DNA of 64,000 nt. It comes from Paramacrobiotus metropolitanus (lineage: Eukaryota; Tardigrada; Eutardigrada; Parachela; Macrobiotidae). The notes below the pieces were generated by a model. It saw only the letters and a list, made by a program, of their open reading frames with translations. It did not search any database and was not told the origin of the DNA. Of this stretch, positions 48,374 through 59,795 are shown one piece after another. The stretch's first letter is position 1. Each line of letters starts with the position of its first letter. The stretch spans positions 1,116,001 to 1,180,000 of the forward strand of contig NW_026570260.1 of the NCBI RefSeq assembly GCF_019649055.1, read 5' to 3'. Position numbers and translations under genes: made by a program.

Positions 48374-51083
48374 CTAAAATACAAAGAGGACAGCCAAAGA
48401 AAGACACAGTAGGCTGACACTAAGCCCCACCGAACCAGCGGCTGACGGCTTGCTCGTGGTCTCCAGTCCGACACAGCCACGGGACCAGCCCGTCTGGGCG
48501 GAACAGACAGTCGCTTCGCTCTTGGTCTGTCGCAACATGGCCCATAGGCTGTACAGATCGCTCTGCACCGTCACCCACGTTACCGACCGCAACACCAACT
48601 GGTTGGCCTTGACGAACGTCTCTACATCGAAACGGCAGCGGCCCTTGTACGCCAGCGGGCATACGTCCGATTTATCGGCAAACTCCGCTGCCCCTGCGCC
48701 CGCTGGAATGGTCTGCTCGTACAGGAGGAAGTACAGACGGCGCGTGGACTGCGGCAGGGGAAGGGGCTCTATATAGGGAAGGTTGCTTTTGGTCAGATCC
48801 ACCGTAGACGCCTCGTCCAGGTCAGTGTATAGCCAGTTGAGAAAGGGACGCGAGGGTGTGGCTAGCGAAGCGTTAGGGAAGGCGGGGTCTACCATCAACA
48901 GGGTGTATTTTCGCTCTGTAAAGTTTCGAGCACTGTTGCGCCATATATCGATTAAATAATTAAAGGCACATTTCTTCCCTGCATTACCGTTATTTTTTGA
49001 GCGGATAACCGTCTTCTCTACCACGATGTTGGGCTGGTTGCGAAAAATGGAGGCGTTGAGGACCTGGTTGGCCAGTGGGCTGATAACAGTGGTTGAGAGT
49101 CTGTAAAGGCCAAAAGTTAAATATTTATTGAGATTTCGGAAGAAACAGGAAAATTTAGCGTGAGGCAATGGAGCAGCGAGACGAAATTGCACCACTTCCA
49201 GATCCTGTCTCTGCATGCCCCTTGGGCATCGCGCACGTTACAAACAACATCGAGGAGCGAGTGCGTCAGTTTACGTATACCAGATTCTGTGGTGTAATTT
49301 CAGCGTAATACAGTAACTACTTGTTCATAAAGGGCATAAGTTTACCCATATGAAACGTTCTGACAGCATGCAGCCACCGTGATGGGGCTACTGGTAAAGG
49401 TCACTTTTAGGACACTGTCAATCGTTGCAAAATCCTTGGACCCGAATGGGAGGTTGGATAGTCGGAAGGCTGTAAAAGCAAACAACCCTAAATTAGCTTC
49501 AAATTGCGCAAAACAAAAGATTTGTGGCTTTACCGTCACTGATAAGCGTGATACAGTAATCCGCGCCGCCGTGATTTTCTTCATGGGTGGCCACTTGTTG
49601 CACCGCCCATGGGTCGCGTTTCACTTGCATCCAGTTGACGGCAATCGGCCCTGTATGTAGCAGCACACAACCCGTAAATGGTTATTGATTGCCCAATGAA
49701 CAGTATGGGCTTAATAACGTACAGTAATTTGCTTGATAAAAATTTAGTCGCTTCTTGAATTACGATCATACATATTCTGGCATGTCTAACTCTATAATAT
49801 GATCACGCTTCATTGTTTCGCCACTTGGTAAAGAAGGCGGTGAAAATGCTTGTCCGTACCGATGAGCGCGTGGTCGCTGGCAAATTTGTCGAGCGTAACG
49901 ATCTTGCCGAAGCCCTGACCCTGCATCGGCATGAGCACCGTCGGCTCCACCATGTAGTCTTTTTCCGTTTGCTTGTAGACGAGGAAAAGGAAAGTGTTGG
50001 TGATGTTGCGAAAGTTGTACGGCGCGCGGTATGGAATTATGTCCTACATTGGCAGTCGAAATAAGTTTGATAATAATAGTAATGTGCAGTGAGCATCAAA
50101 CCGAACCAACGAGCGTATGCATTAATTATCAGCTGTGTGAAAAGCGCGGTTATTACGTCGCCCATGCAGGAAGTACTAGTGCTTATGTTATAATTTAATA
50201 ATGTTATAATGCGTATGTGCGCATTTAATAATGTTATAATTGTTTCAAACGTTCGTCATCCCTGCTTAATACAAATATAACAACCCTTATTACAAGTTTT
50301 TTTCGAAATCATGGCTGCGGGAGACGTCTATGTACTCGCACCGGTATCAGTAGATTTATTTTAATTTTTCACGTACGAAGTAGCAGATTATTTACTGTAC
50401 TAAACACTAAAACAGTTAATATCTGACTTACCTTGATTTCGGGATAACCCATGAAGAATCCATGAACAAAACCGTACGTAACATCCACAACCAGAATCGT
50501 ATAGTAGGTGTTGGAATCTTTCTTCATATCGAAGTTCGGTTTGTTCCGTACATAAATGGGCTCGGTGGGAGCCATATCCGGATTAGCGTCGGTTGTGCGC
50601 GCTTCCGCAGTATACGATCCACCACAAGCGTTGTATGTTCCTGAAAGTAAATAATAACGTTATTATAAGAACGTACCGAAAAGTTTTGAAAGAAAAAACT
50701 GAAATGTATTACCACATTTTCTGTTTATTAATAGTGTTCGGTATGTGGATGCACTGACTACCTGCGCTGGTCTTATACGTAACGGTCAGCAGTCGATCAA
50801 TAGCCTCGGCTTTGATTCCGGCCGGGAACAATCTGGATGCGATGGTATACTTGCGGGTGTTCTCATCCCCGACAAAACAGTTCACATCGTCGGGACTGTT
50901 CTGTGCCGTATTGTCGCAGATGGCATCCAAGCTTTTTCCGAAAAAAAACTGGTTTTCATCGAATAGTCCATCGGAGATGCGTTGGAGGCAGGATGTGGGG
51001 TTAATCAAGCGATTTTCTGGCAGACAGGGACGGGAGATCTGGCAACGAGTGAGTTGAACCGGCAAGAAAACTGCAAAGAAGCG
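48374..51083 (-). CDS. Secreted tandem PEBP-domain protein, probably GPI-anchored
   Basis: Exons 51083-50762, 50640-50432, 50043-49860, 49650-49534, 49469-49346 and 49100-48374 (stop TAG) join in phase to about 560 residues. The PEBP fold binds phospholipid headgroups. Two copies are visible. Copy 1: TYYTILVVD, IIPYRAPYNFRNITNTFLFL-VYKQ, then FASDHALIGPIAVNWMQVKR (family LG-PVA-N-F-A). Copy 2: KYTLLMVDPAFPNAS (family VDPDAPSR), FLNWLYTDL, YIEPLPLPQSTRRLYFLLYE, then FDVETFVKANQLV. Both have degenerate ligand-site motifs. Many cysteines, an N-terminal hydrophobic stretch (RFFAVFLPVQL) and a C-terminal hydrophobic end (residues SVGLSVSLLCLSLAVLFVF, no tail after it) point to secretion and GPI anchoring. 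The initiator Met is probably in an unfound upstream exon. Confidence 0.75.
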
Positions 51084-52096
51084 CTAGAAAATTATTATAA
51101 GTAGGTATTTGTGTTTGTTATAGTCTCATCGCTAACTAAAAATAATTGGAACGTAGTAATTTTAAAAGCGCAAACGCAAACGCAAGCGCAAACGTCATAC
51201 TTCAAAAACAACGGATGAGCAATAATGACGATTTTTAGTCTAAAAGATGATTGGCTATGCAGTACCTAATACTGAGCATAGGAAGCTAAATTTCCAATTG
51301 GAATCCATTATTATTGTTGTGAAACCCGACGGTACAGAAATTCGATGGAAGAAGGAACGATTTTATACGGATTTACGGTGCGTACAGTTGCATAAACACT
51401 CTACATCTTGGCGCGCTGATCTCATTGAAACTGCGATTCCTCCGCGTTCTGCACAGAATCCTCAGCCAGTCATGGTGGTGCAGCAATAATGATCACATCA
51501 CTCTCGAAGCACCGGGTAGGAGCGTTATGTAATGGCTACATCAGCCAGTGGAGCGTAAAATACACTGTTGCACACGTTAGATAAATCTCGTGTCTGTGAC
51601 TATCATTTGGTGTGCAAGACATATCCGGTATTGACAGGGTCGGTGTATTGTCACAAGCGAAGAATTTCGCCTAAAGCTAAAGAAAGTCAATTGTGCAGCA
51701 TTACCAGTAGTCGTATAGTACCGGTAAAATGTTCTATACCTATTGCATGGTGTATAATAGTGGCTTCTGCACCGACGAAAAAAGTAAACAGCCATACCAG
51801 TTCAGCGCACTAACAGCACCAAAAGAAGATACAAAAGCCGACTGAAAGACGCTGACTATGTAATTTATTTTGTTTTTGTTGTGTTTTGCATTTACCATAC
51901 TCGTATGATACTACTTATGCAAGATACAGTAGTCCTGTCTCACTCCACACATTTCCTGTCAATGTTTGTTTTGAATTTGTGTACACTTTGAAGTAACCTG
52001 GTCAAGTATTTTCCATCCGGTAGAGCTCTACGTAAATTTATTATTGAAATCATTTTAGTGCAGTTACTAAACAGTTACTAATCATTTTAGTGCAGG
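51084..52096. other. Intergenic region
   Basis: It includes a short GCAAAC tandem run near 51,170-51,192. The small open frame at 51247-51489 has no family resemblance and I do not call it. The missing first exon of the PEBP gene may lie here. Confidence 0.35.
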
Positions 52097-52310
52097 GTAG
52101 AGTAACCCTGCACTTGACAGCTTTTTTTACAGCTCAGATAGACGTACGCTGTACGAGCACATTCACCATTCACATGTGCTGCTGTGACTAGGCAGGCAGC
52201 ACATGTGAGTGCCGTGCATTCAGCTCTGAGCCAGCTGAACGTTTGCCAGTATTACAGTGCCGTACAGCTCATATCGTACGAAAAAGCTGTCAAGTGCAGG
52301 GTTACTCTAC
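52097..52310. mobile_element. MITE-like element with terminal inverted repeats of about 27 bases
   Basis: The left end GTAGAGTAACCCTGCACTTG continues ACAGCTTTTT. The right end AAAAAGCTGTCAAGTGCAGG continues GTTACTCTAC and is its reverse complement. The 214-base element has internal AGCACATGTG/CACATGTGCT repeats and no reading frame. It is unrelated in sequence to the one at 17.5 kb. Confidence 0.75.
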
Positions 52311-52637
52311 AGTACTATTATTGTCAATATATTATTATTGAGAATTATTGTGAATATCATTTAACCGGTAGAACAGCCAACAGCTAATTGTTACTTAATG
52401 AAACAGGAAACTTGTCTTAGGTTTATGATGATTCCCTTAAGGCCTAACAGGAATCTACATGTATCATTTTTCCATTTTCTGCACTTGTGGACTCACCAAC
52501 ACTTAAACTGGAAGCGGCGTTTTTCTTGGCAACGCAGTGGTCAATTGACCTTTAGATACCGGCAGAATATACTGGCAAAAACAAGATGTAGTAGCCGCAT
52601 TAAGAGATTGTTCGATGAAAGAGACGGTCAGGTGAAC

Positions 52638-54199
52638 ATGGATAAATATCTGAAGTCATTCGCTCCAATCGATCCTTTCGAGCGCCTACAGCTGCAGCAT
52701 CCGCGCAATAAACTTAAGCAGATTCAAAGAGATGTGGCGAACTGGTATAAGACTGCCACTGTCCTTGAACAGCTCAAGCCCATGAAACACGCGCTACCGC
52801 GCAGCAAAACTATCAAGGCAGCAGTGAAGAAAAAGGTCAACCTTGCCGGCGGCAGCCATTACATCGGTGATTTCCTTAACGGCAAGCGGCACGGGTTTGG
52901 CGAATATATGTCGCGAAAACAAGGCATTCTGTACCGCGGTGATTGGAAAGAAGGAATTGTCCACGGACAAGGCAAGTTATTCAAGCGGATGCCGGATAAG
53001 AGTTGGTTTCTCATTTACATTGGGGAATTCAAGAATGGACTTAAAGAAGTACATAGCACTGCTAGAATATACCGCGGTTTACTTGTTTGCCTGTTTATGT
53101 TAACTGTTGGTGAAAATGCTAGGTTTTGCCCTGATAGGGATGGGGTACCTTACGCTGGAGTAACAGCGAGTATTATGAAGGATTCTGGGTGCGTGGAAAA
53201 CGCGAAGGACGTGGCCGCCATTTCGCGCCGGATGGCAGCATTTATGAAGGACAGTGGCGGAATGACCAACGCGAAGGATACGGAACAACCCGAGAAGGTT
53301 GGTAAATCTCCTTAGGAAAGAGTTAAATAAACAGTTATTGCGAGAGGAAATTGGCGATGTTTGAAAGCAAAACAGTGCTAAGTAATTAAATATTTCAGTC
53401 TGAAAAAGCGTTTCAGTCTTTCACTTTCAATCTCTGAAAAATATTTCAGTCTTTTAGGATCTAAGTACAACGTTGTACAAGTAACCTCGATATATCACGC
53501 AAAATTGTAAATGACCGAAGCATTCAGGTATCCACTGACTAGCGATAGCTTTTAGCAGTTGATTTAAGAAACTCAATGTAGAACGTTTTGTGCTTTTATA
53601 AAAAAAGCGTCAGAGCCTTGCGAATTATAGGTGCCGGCAACCATCATTTCGGAGAGTACAGTCAGAATGTGAAAAACGGCACTGGCAAGTACTATTTTAC
53701 CCGCACCGGGAAGTGCTTGCGCGGCGTCTGGCAAGACGACATCCCCGTAATGAGCGACATCATTCAGTTACAGCGCTACAAATCTACGTTTCCCCACCAG
53801 TATCCTCTTCCAGAACTTGGCCTGAAAAACCCTGCGATTGTCCTTCAGAACCAGCTTAACGAAATCCAGAACCATCTGGATTACATCTCCCCGCGCCTGT
53901 CTATTGGTGAGACACCTACCCGCATGTCTTATCTGTCAAGTGATCGTCGAGGGACGGATGTAATTCCTGAAGAAGAGACTACGATTGGGGAGGAAAGTAA
54001 AAGGAACAAGAAAGGCGTCCGGTACGATATGCTGCATTTTCTCCGGAGTCTGCAGCCCGAAGTGTCGGACTTAAAAGATCCGGTAATGTCAGCACAAATG
54101 GCCAACCTACTAGTGGCGGTGGAGTATCTTGAACGAAGCACGGCGGATTCGTATCAAGCGGAAGAACAGGAAGTCAAGGATGCGGCATCTGCTGATTGA
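52638..54199 (+). CDS. MORN3: MORN3-like MORN-repeat protein
   Basis: Exons 52638-53048, 53138-53297 and 53631-54199 join in phase to 379 residues. MORN repeats are visible as YIGDFLNGKRHGFGEYM, YRGDWKEGIVHGQGKLF, YIGEFKNGLKEGWGTLRW, YYEGFWVRGKREGRGRHF, YEGQWRNDQREGYGTTRE and FGEYSQNVKNGTGKYYF. Their order matches MORN3, including the irregular third repeat and the C-terminal FPHQYPLPELGLKNPAIVL, which parallels QFPIPEVKILDPDGVL of human MORN3 (240 residues). MORN3 is a testis-enriched sperm protein. The last 100 residues are a charged extension. I start at the ATG of MDKYLKSF; the open frame runs 80 codons further upstream, with no family resemblance there. Confidence 0.8.
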
Positions 54200-54899
54200 A
54201 CTGTGATATCATCAGATTGCATTTATTTAGTCGTACGTGTTGCTTAGCCATCTCCTGTCTTCCAGAGCATCGCTGTTCTAATACCAGATTATCTGTACAA
54301 CTAAGTATCGACACTAAGTTCTACTCTATGTTCTCCCGTTCCACACATCCAATCTGCACGCTCTAAAGTGCTACAGAATCCTCTCAGTGTCGAGAGTGTT
54401 CCTGCATCATAAATTTTCTGGAAAGTTAAATCCCCACAGTCCAGTGGTCACTCAAAAGCTTGTTACCATGGTGGCCGTTAGCTTAACATGGGCTTTCTGT
54501 AAATCCCCAGATTGTTACTTACTATGGGCACAGAAGCACACTCTGTTAACATCTTCCAAAAATTCAAAAGTTTGCTCGTACCTCCTTAATGTAATAAACA
54601 TCGTGCCAATCAACTCAAACAGCAATTATTTATTTCGCAGCAAACAGCAATTATTTAAATATTTATTATTATGCAGTTAACGTTAACCTTTTTACATGTT
54701 CAAAATCATCAGACATTATTCATCCGCGCTGGGCTTGTAATTATATAATTATACGAGCGAACCATACTCGTACTTATCTGCATAGTGCTGCAATAATAGT
54801 GTGATCGCAAAAGTAGCTACTCTAAAAAATTCAGAACAAGAGTACAAAAGTACCGGAATGTTACTGCGGTGTCTTTCCAATGTCACGATTGGTTATGCA
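54200..54899. other. Intergenic region, nothing recognised
   Basis: AT-rich spacer after the MORN3-like gene. No supported feature was seen. Confidence 0.35.
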
Positions 54900-55150
54900 T
54901 GCAGTAGGTGGCGGGTCTATGTATAGCCCACAGGGCTTGATAGCTATAAAAGCCGGCCATCACGGCCCAGCGGGACAGTGTTGTTCTTCCTTTTGATTCT
55001 TATTTTTATATTTTTGGTTATATTTTGGTATTCCCTTCGGGGACACCTTCGGGTGATAGGGCGTGAACTTGAATAAACAGTCGGAGAACTCTCCTGTGCG
55101 TTCAGTCCGTCAGTTATTGGTAGCCCCGGGTATTCGTCCCGGGACGCAGT
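54900..55150 (+). mobile_element. Solo-LTR-like or retrotransposon 5' end remnant
   Basis: The order resembles an LTR and primer site. TATAAAAG is at 54945-54952; a start-like CAGTG follows 25-30 bases on. Two adjacent UUCG hairpins are at 55033-55055 (CCC-TTCG-GGG and CACC-TTCG-GGTG), then AATAAA at 55072-55077. A TGG-initial primer-binding-like segment lies at 55118-55145, containing CCCGGG-TATTCGT-CCCGGG. No gag or pol frame follows. It could alternatively be the promoter and 5' end of an unknown transcript. Confidence 0.4.
54945..54952 (+). promoter_or_regulatory. TATA box
   Basis: TATAAAAG sits in a GC-rich context (GCTATAAAAGCCGGCC), the best TATA match I noticed in the window. Confidence 0.5.
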
Positions 55151-57315
55151 CAGGCCTTCTCCTGTCACCAGTAAGCGCAGACACAATAAAGTCATTGCTG
55201 GCTTGGCTGCGCCGATCGAGTGAGCCGAAGCGTAGCGAAGGTCATCTATGTGTCCATCCGCAACTGTATTTGAAAATGCGGTGTCTGTCCGTGGGACAGC
55301 GCTACCTAATGCAATACAGCTTCTGCAACCACATGCTCTTACTTTTACACACGTCAACAGATTGACTATTTATGGTACCTACTAGGCTACTACTACACAT
55401 TTACTGTAAGCCAAATGAACATAAACCCAGGCGCCTGTCACCGCCAACCCCATCCACGGTCACACCTTCTACTTGTGCAATTTGGCACTACATGATTCGA
55501 ATCCGTGATGTGCTTCAATATTTTCGTTAATACTCCTTTTAATATGAGGAAAGAAACTTAATGCTCTCGATTAGTAGCGCCTTCACTACGTATGCGAGAA
55601 CATGCTTATTCCCTTTCGTATCGGATTCCTCGGTCGGCACCGAAGTCGGCCGAGCCTACCCACAGAGTTTATATAGAGAGCCAGGGAAACTTGAACTAGC
55701 ATTTTAATTTATCTTGAACGACATAAGTAAGTAACATACTTGAAGCATGCATATGATCGTATTTACCACTTGCAGCTATAGGATCGTTTGAATGATATAA
55801 AACGATACAGGCTGGTGCGCCTGCTGAAGTTAGGAGTACGGTTTAAATCGCAATAAAGGCTGTATTTTTCTGTACAAGAAATCAGCACACGGACGGCTTG
55901 TGCATGCCCATCCATTTGCGGGCAGTACACGCGCTGCCAGCCTGCTGTTTCCGTAGACAAATTCTGTGATAAAGTTATGCTGGATTCATACTTATCTGTT
56001 TCCCCAAAAACAGTCAAAAATGTTGGAACAGATGAAAAAGTATGAGGATATGGAAAAAAGATTTTCTGTGTAACAGACAAGCACGAGGAGATCACGAGTG
56101 ATGCTTTATTGTACAAATAAAGGGGGAACAATGCTGCGTGATAGCAGGAAAGCAAGAACAAAGCACTGATGGCTAATAGCAAGTGATGCTAGGAAGGTTC
56201 TTGAGCGTCTTCAAGGTGTGAAAGAAGCAACTGGCGGCAAGCACGTGCTGTGTGCCATCAGCTGTGTGTTGATGCGCAGACTGGACTCTATCCAACGCGA
56301 GCGTATGAACGCTGAGTCATACTGCGAGAGAGGAACGAGAGAGCAAGTGTGGCTCAGTGTATGCGCTGCGTATATCCGCTTCAGCGGATGAGTGCAGTGC
56401 AGCAGCACACATACGTACAGCGAGAGAGGTGGTAACGGCAAGCAATGGTGCAAGTACGTCCTGTGTGGACCGCACGCACCAGGCGCTGTCGTACGCCTCT
56501 GACATGCCTCTGGGCGGGAATCCGAGCTCCCGCGAAGGATGCTCCGACTCGGTACCGCACCAGTACCGCACAACTCTCCGGTCGGACCCATGTGGGGTCG
56601 CCGGTACGCGTCCTCTGGCAGTGGGAGTCCGGTGTCTGGTCGACCGTCCCTTCTTCACTTCCGAACCCATGAGTGGAAGCCACTCACGGCCGAGAAATCC
56701 GGAAGCCGCTCGGGCGTTTCGTTGGACCGGTGATGCTTCTGTTGGCTGGCTTCTTGCTTCTGTTGGCATCGGAGAACAATGTGAAAAGAAAATGTAATGA
56801 AAGTTTATGCAGCGCGAAAGAAAGTAAATAAAGTTTAATCACAATTCCAGTGAGCAAAAAGGGTTACAAAACAGATCTGTCAAAGAGATCGAACTAGAAA
56901 AATACAATTCCGTTTGTTAGGAAAAATGCTAAAAAAATGCGAAAATCTGTCCGGGGGTCCTATTCCGACTAGGATGACGTCCACGGGGCAGTTGAGTCTC
57001 CACGGGGTCTCCTGTCCACTTTCATCCGGTAAGTTAGGTCCGGGGCATCAGTTCCCGGGTTACCCGTCATAACCGGTTAAATTCACCGAAGTCGGATAAG
57101 CACGGTTAAACACTTACTTCCGACTCGTATCCGTCCGTTCGGGATAGAGAGGCACTGTTGCAGATGCAAATGCCGAGGCATCCTCTCTAAATGGGGAATA
57201 GGACCGAGGTCGGTTTGACCAAGGTCGGCCTACCGATAAGTCAATCGGCGGCTAGGGAAAATTCGGCTATGTTCCGAATTGCTAAAGTCCAGGTCGGAAA
57301 AAGCTGTATGTAAAT
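55151..57315. other. Transition region without supported genes
   Basis: Repeat-derived looking sequence. It includes a second TATA-like motif in TTTATATAGAG near 55,669 and the first TTCTGTTG loops at 56737-56744 and 56758-56765. From about 56,930 GTCGG/CCGAC words become frequent, marking the left limit of the unusual right-end segment. Confidence 0.4.
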
Positions 57316-57881
57316 CATGCGGCCTGTGTGGTCGTCATGTACAGCAGTTCCGTTCAAAAAAAGTGGTCGGTTACAACCGTTCAATCTGCTACCACGAGCC
57401 TGGTTTGAAGTAATCCGAGTCGAACTGGCTCGAAGGTCCGATCGGAAATCATGGGTTTCTTCGATGGAAGTGTCCAGTCGACTTCCATCCGGTATTTCCC
57501 GTTGTTATCCGACCTTCTGTCGAGGTCGGTTGTCCTATCCGTCGGTGGTCGACTAAGGTTAACCTGCAATAACATGCCCATGTGGGGCTGGACAAGTGCC
57601 TTCAGGTCCACCGCAACCAGTGATCAATCGTCTTCGGTCTTGTTGACTGGGTTTCCGATTTCCGACTTGTGGTCGGTTATGGTCGGCTTCGGAAGGTCGG
57701 ATGAACTGTGTGCTCATCCGTCCGAAGGCTAAGTTTTTCCGGCAGGAGGTCGGCTCTCGACTCCCTGATGCCTTTGCCGACTTGTTGTCGTGTCCTTCCG
57801 ACTTCTATTCGGTCACTTCCGACCTTCGTCTGAGGTTGGCTGTCCATGTCGGAATTCCGAGATCGGCTGATTTCCGACTTC

Positions 57882-57916
57882 TTCGAGTCGGATGAACTGT
57901 GTGTTCATCCGTCGAA
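57882..57916 (+). repeat. Hairpin, TGTGT loop, 14 base pairs
   Basis: Arms CGGATGAAC and GTTCATCCG are perfect complements around TGTGT (57898-57902). A further TTCGA/TCGAA helix continues below a two-base bulge. Confidence 0.85.
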
Positions 57917-58411
57917 AAGACAAAGTTCCTCGGCTGGGAGGTCGATTTCCGACTTAAAAGTTCTGTGCATACGGTCACAGTTTACCGGGTCTCCGTTGTT
58001 CGGACATCCTTCGGTCAGTATTGACTGGCAGAAGGATGTTCGGCAGCACAACTCCGTTCCTTCTGTGATTCCTGACATGAACTCTGGGTCGGATCCGAGC
58101 CACTGTTGGCTTGTTTATCCGAATGACTTGCCTCTGGGCCGCCAAGTCCTGCGAGGTGGGGGTTTCCTTGGCATCTGTTGGCCGAGTGACTGGCGCTTCG
58201 TCATGCAGGTGTGCTAGCTTACAACACCAAGGGTCTGTGTGGCCCGGTTGTCTAGCCGAGCTCATTGGTTTGAAGCTTCATGCACATGCACTTCCCTGAG
58301 GTTATCAGATCCGATTCTTCCATTTTATTGTGTCGCGAACCTGAGACGCCTAGCCGCTTCTGTTGGGGGTAGACAACTCACGTCCACAGGGAAATTTTTC
58401 TTTGCCGCGAA

Positions 58412-58454
58412 CGAAGGACTCTTGGCCGTTTCTGTTGCAGGCAAGAGTTCTTCG
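58412..58454 (+). repeat. Hairpin, TTCTGTTG-containing loop, about 15 base pairs
   Basis: The left arm CGAAGGACTCTT-GCC pairs with GGCAAGAGTTCTTCG, with one bulged G and one G-T pair. The loop contains TTCTGTTG (58430-58437). Confidence 0.8.
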
Positions 58455-58808
58455 CCCACGGGGGTTCGTCAAAGGGGTGCAGTCCGTGTCTAGTAGCACG
58501 GTTCTGCCTAAGATGTTCCATAGAAGACATGGGGAAGCAGGTCGCGGCGGAGTCGTTGGTGTGGTGGCCAAATCACCGTCGCTGTTCCTCTTCAGGTAAT
58601 GGCAGCACGTTCGAGACGCGCGTAGTCGTGGTCACCGGTGAATCGGCTGGTTTACCCGATATCGTCCGGGGGAGACTGCGGTTGGACTCCAGGTACAGGT
58701 TCCTAGTTGAGTTCCTGTAGATCTGGGTTCAAACGGAGAATCCGGTTAGGCTGCCACGTAACTACTGTTAGCTTCCGTTCATTCTTCATGGGCGACTTCT
58801 GTTGGCCG

Positions 58809-58837
58809 TTATGGTCGACCTGTGTGGTCGGCCATAA
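58809..58837 (+). repeat. Hairpin, TGTGT loop, 12 base pairs
   Basis: TTATGGTCGACC - TGTGT - GGTCGGCCATAA. The single non-Watson-Crick pair is T-G on this strand. Confidence 0.85.
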
Positions 58838-58857
58838 TGTCGATTTCTCGTTAGTCG

Positions 58858-58900
58858 GCTACCATATACTTAGTCGATCTGTGTGATCGGCTAAGGTAGC
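58858..58900 (+). repeat. Hairpin, TGTGT loop, 16 base pairs with bulge
   Basis: CTTAGTCGATC - TGTGT - GATCGGCTAAG with one T-G pair. Outside a six-base bulge, GCTAC pairs with GTAGC. Confidence 0.85.
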
Positions 58901-58998
58901 AAGTCGTAGTTCGGCGATCATGCATCGTTGCGATTCCGACTTCAACTCTCTGAACAATTCGTTCCGAGTTTCCCAAAACCGATCTTTGTGATCGGCTT

Positions 58999-59028
58999 GC
59001 ACAACCGACCTTTGTGGTCTGTTAGTGC
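58999..59028 (+). repeat. Hairpin, TTTGT loop
   Basis: GCACAACCGACC - TTTGT - GGTCTGTTAGTGC, with one mismatch and one bulged A. It directly follows another member at 58979-58995 (CCGATC - TTTGT - GATCGG). Confidence 0.8.
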
Positions 59029-59545
59029 CGCGATATCCGTTATGTCTCCAAGTTATGGATGAAGTACAAAGTTGACCTTTGTGGTCGACTCAGGTACATA
59101 TAGTCAAATCCGAGTTTTCTTGCGCTTGTTGGCAGCTCGGCCGAGGGATATCCGCTGTTTACACTGGTGAAAAATGCTCGGTTACCCGGTCCCAAAGTTG
59201 GCCACGGATGCCAGGCGAACATGGCGATGAACACGCGGCGACGACGAAGATTACTCGGTTGGCCGGAGTAATCTTCGTAGCCGGTCGTTGGTCGATGGCG
59301 TGATCTGTACCATGTAACTCGCGGCTCCATGTAACGCGGGTTGGGGCTTCTGTTGGCTCCGATGGTCGCAGAACGTGGTTGTCGATCTGCTATGTTAGCA
59401 GATGTGGTTCACGATCTGTCCATGCCATGCTGGGGAACTGAGGTCGATTTGCTCAGTTCTGTCCAGGGATTCCTCGGAAGACGTACCGGAACGGTGGAAA
59501 AAGCCGGCTTGTCAGGTCTAACCACTCATGTCCGGGTCAAACCGA

Positions 59546-59577
59546 AGAATCCGGCTGACTTGTGTAGTCAGCATTCT
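59546..59577 (+). repeat. Hairpin, TGTGT loop, 12 base pairs
   Basis: GCTGACT - TGTGT - AGTCAGC is perfect. Below a three-base bulge AGAAT pairs with ATTCT. Confidence 0.8.
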
Positions 59578-59795
59578 GGCAAAGTCATCGTTGACTTCCG
59601 CTGTATACATGGTTTGGTCGGTTTCTGGGAAAAAATTAAAGAAAAATGTCCATTCCGGGGTCGTTTTTCGACGGTGCAATTTATCCGCTAGGCTGTTTCT
59701 CAGTCGGGTCGGTTCTCGACCGTGCCGTTTCTCGGCGTTAAGTCCCCTTAGTTTGTTCCGAGTGGGGGATCGAGTTCCAATGTGGGAACTCGATC

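Larger units (their letters stand above)
57316..59577 (+). repeat. Dispersed hairpin family with TNTGT or TTCTGTTG loops
   Basis: A non-coding stretch holds at least ten small hairpins in one orientation. Five-base-loop members: 57316-57339, 57698-57720, 57882-57916, 58228-58250, 58809-58837, 58858-58900, 58979-58995, 58999-59028, 59064-59097 and 59546-59577. Eight-base-loop members lie near 58412-58454 and 59343-59360. Two more members, both at 62104-62140, lie in the spacer between two minus-strand frames. Loops are nearly constant, while stems differ completely yet stay paired. Most imperfect pairs are G-T on the + strand. Confidence 0.75.

Noticed and set aside
54944-55357. Minus-strand 137-residue frame over the LTR-like block
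   Set aside because: Runs against the TATA and poly(A) signals and shows no domain-like composition.
56211-56797. Several overlapping frames of 75-150 residues on both strands
   Set aside because: GC-rich sequence open in most frames at once, with no preferred frame and no homology recognised.
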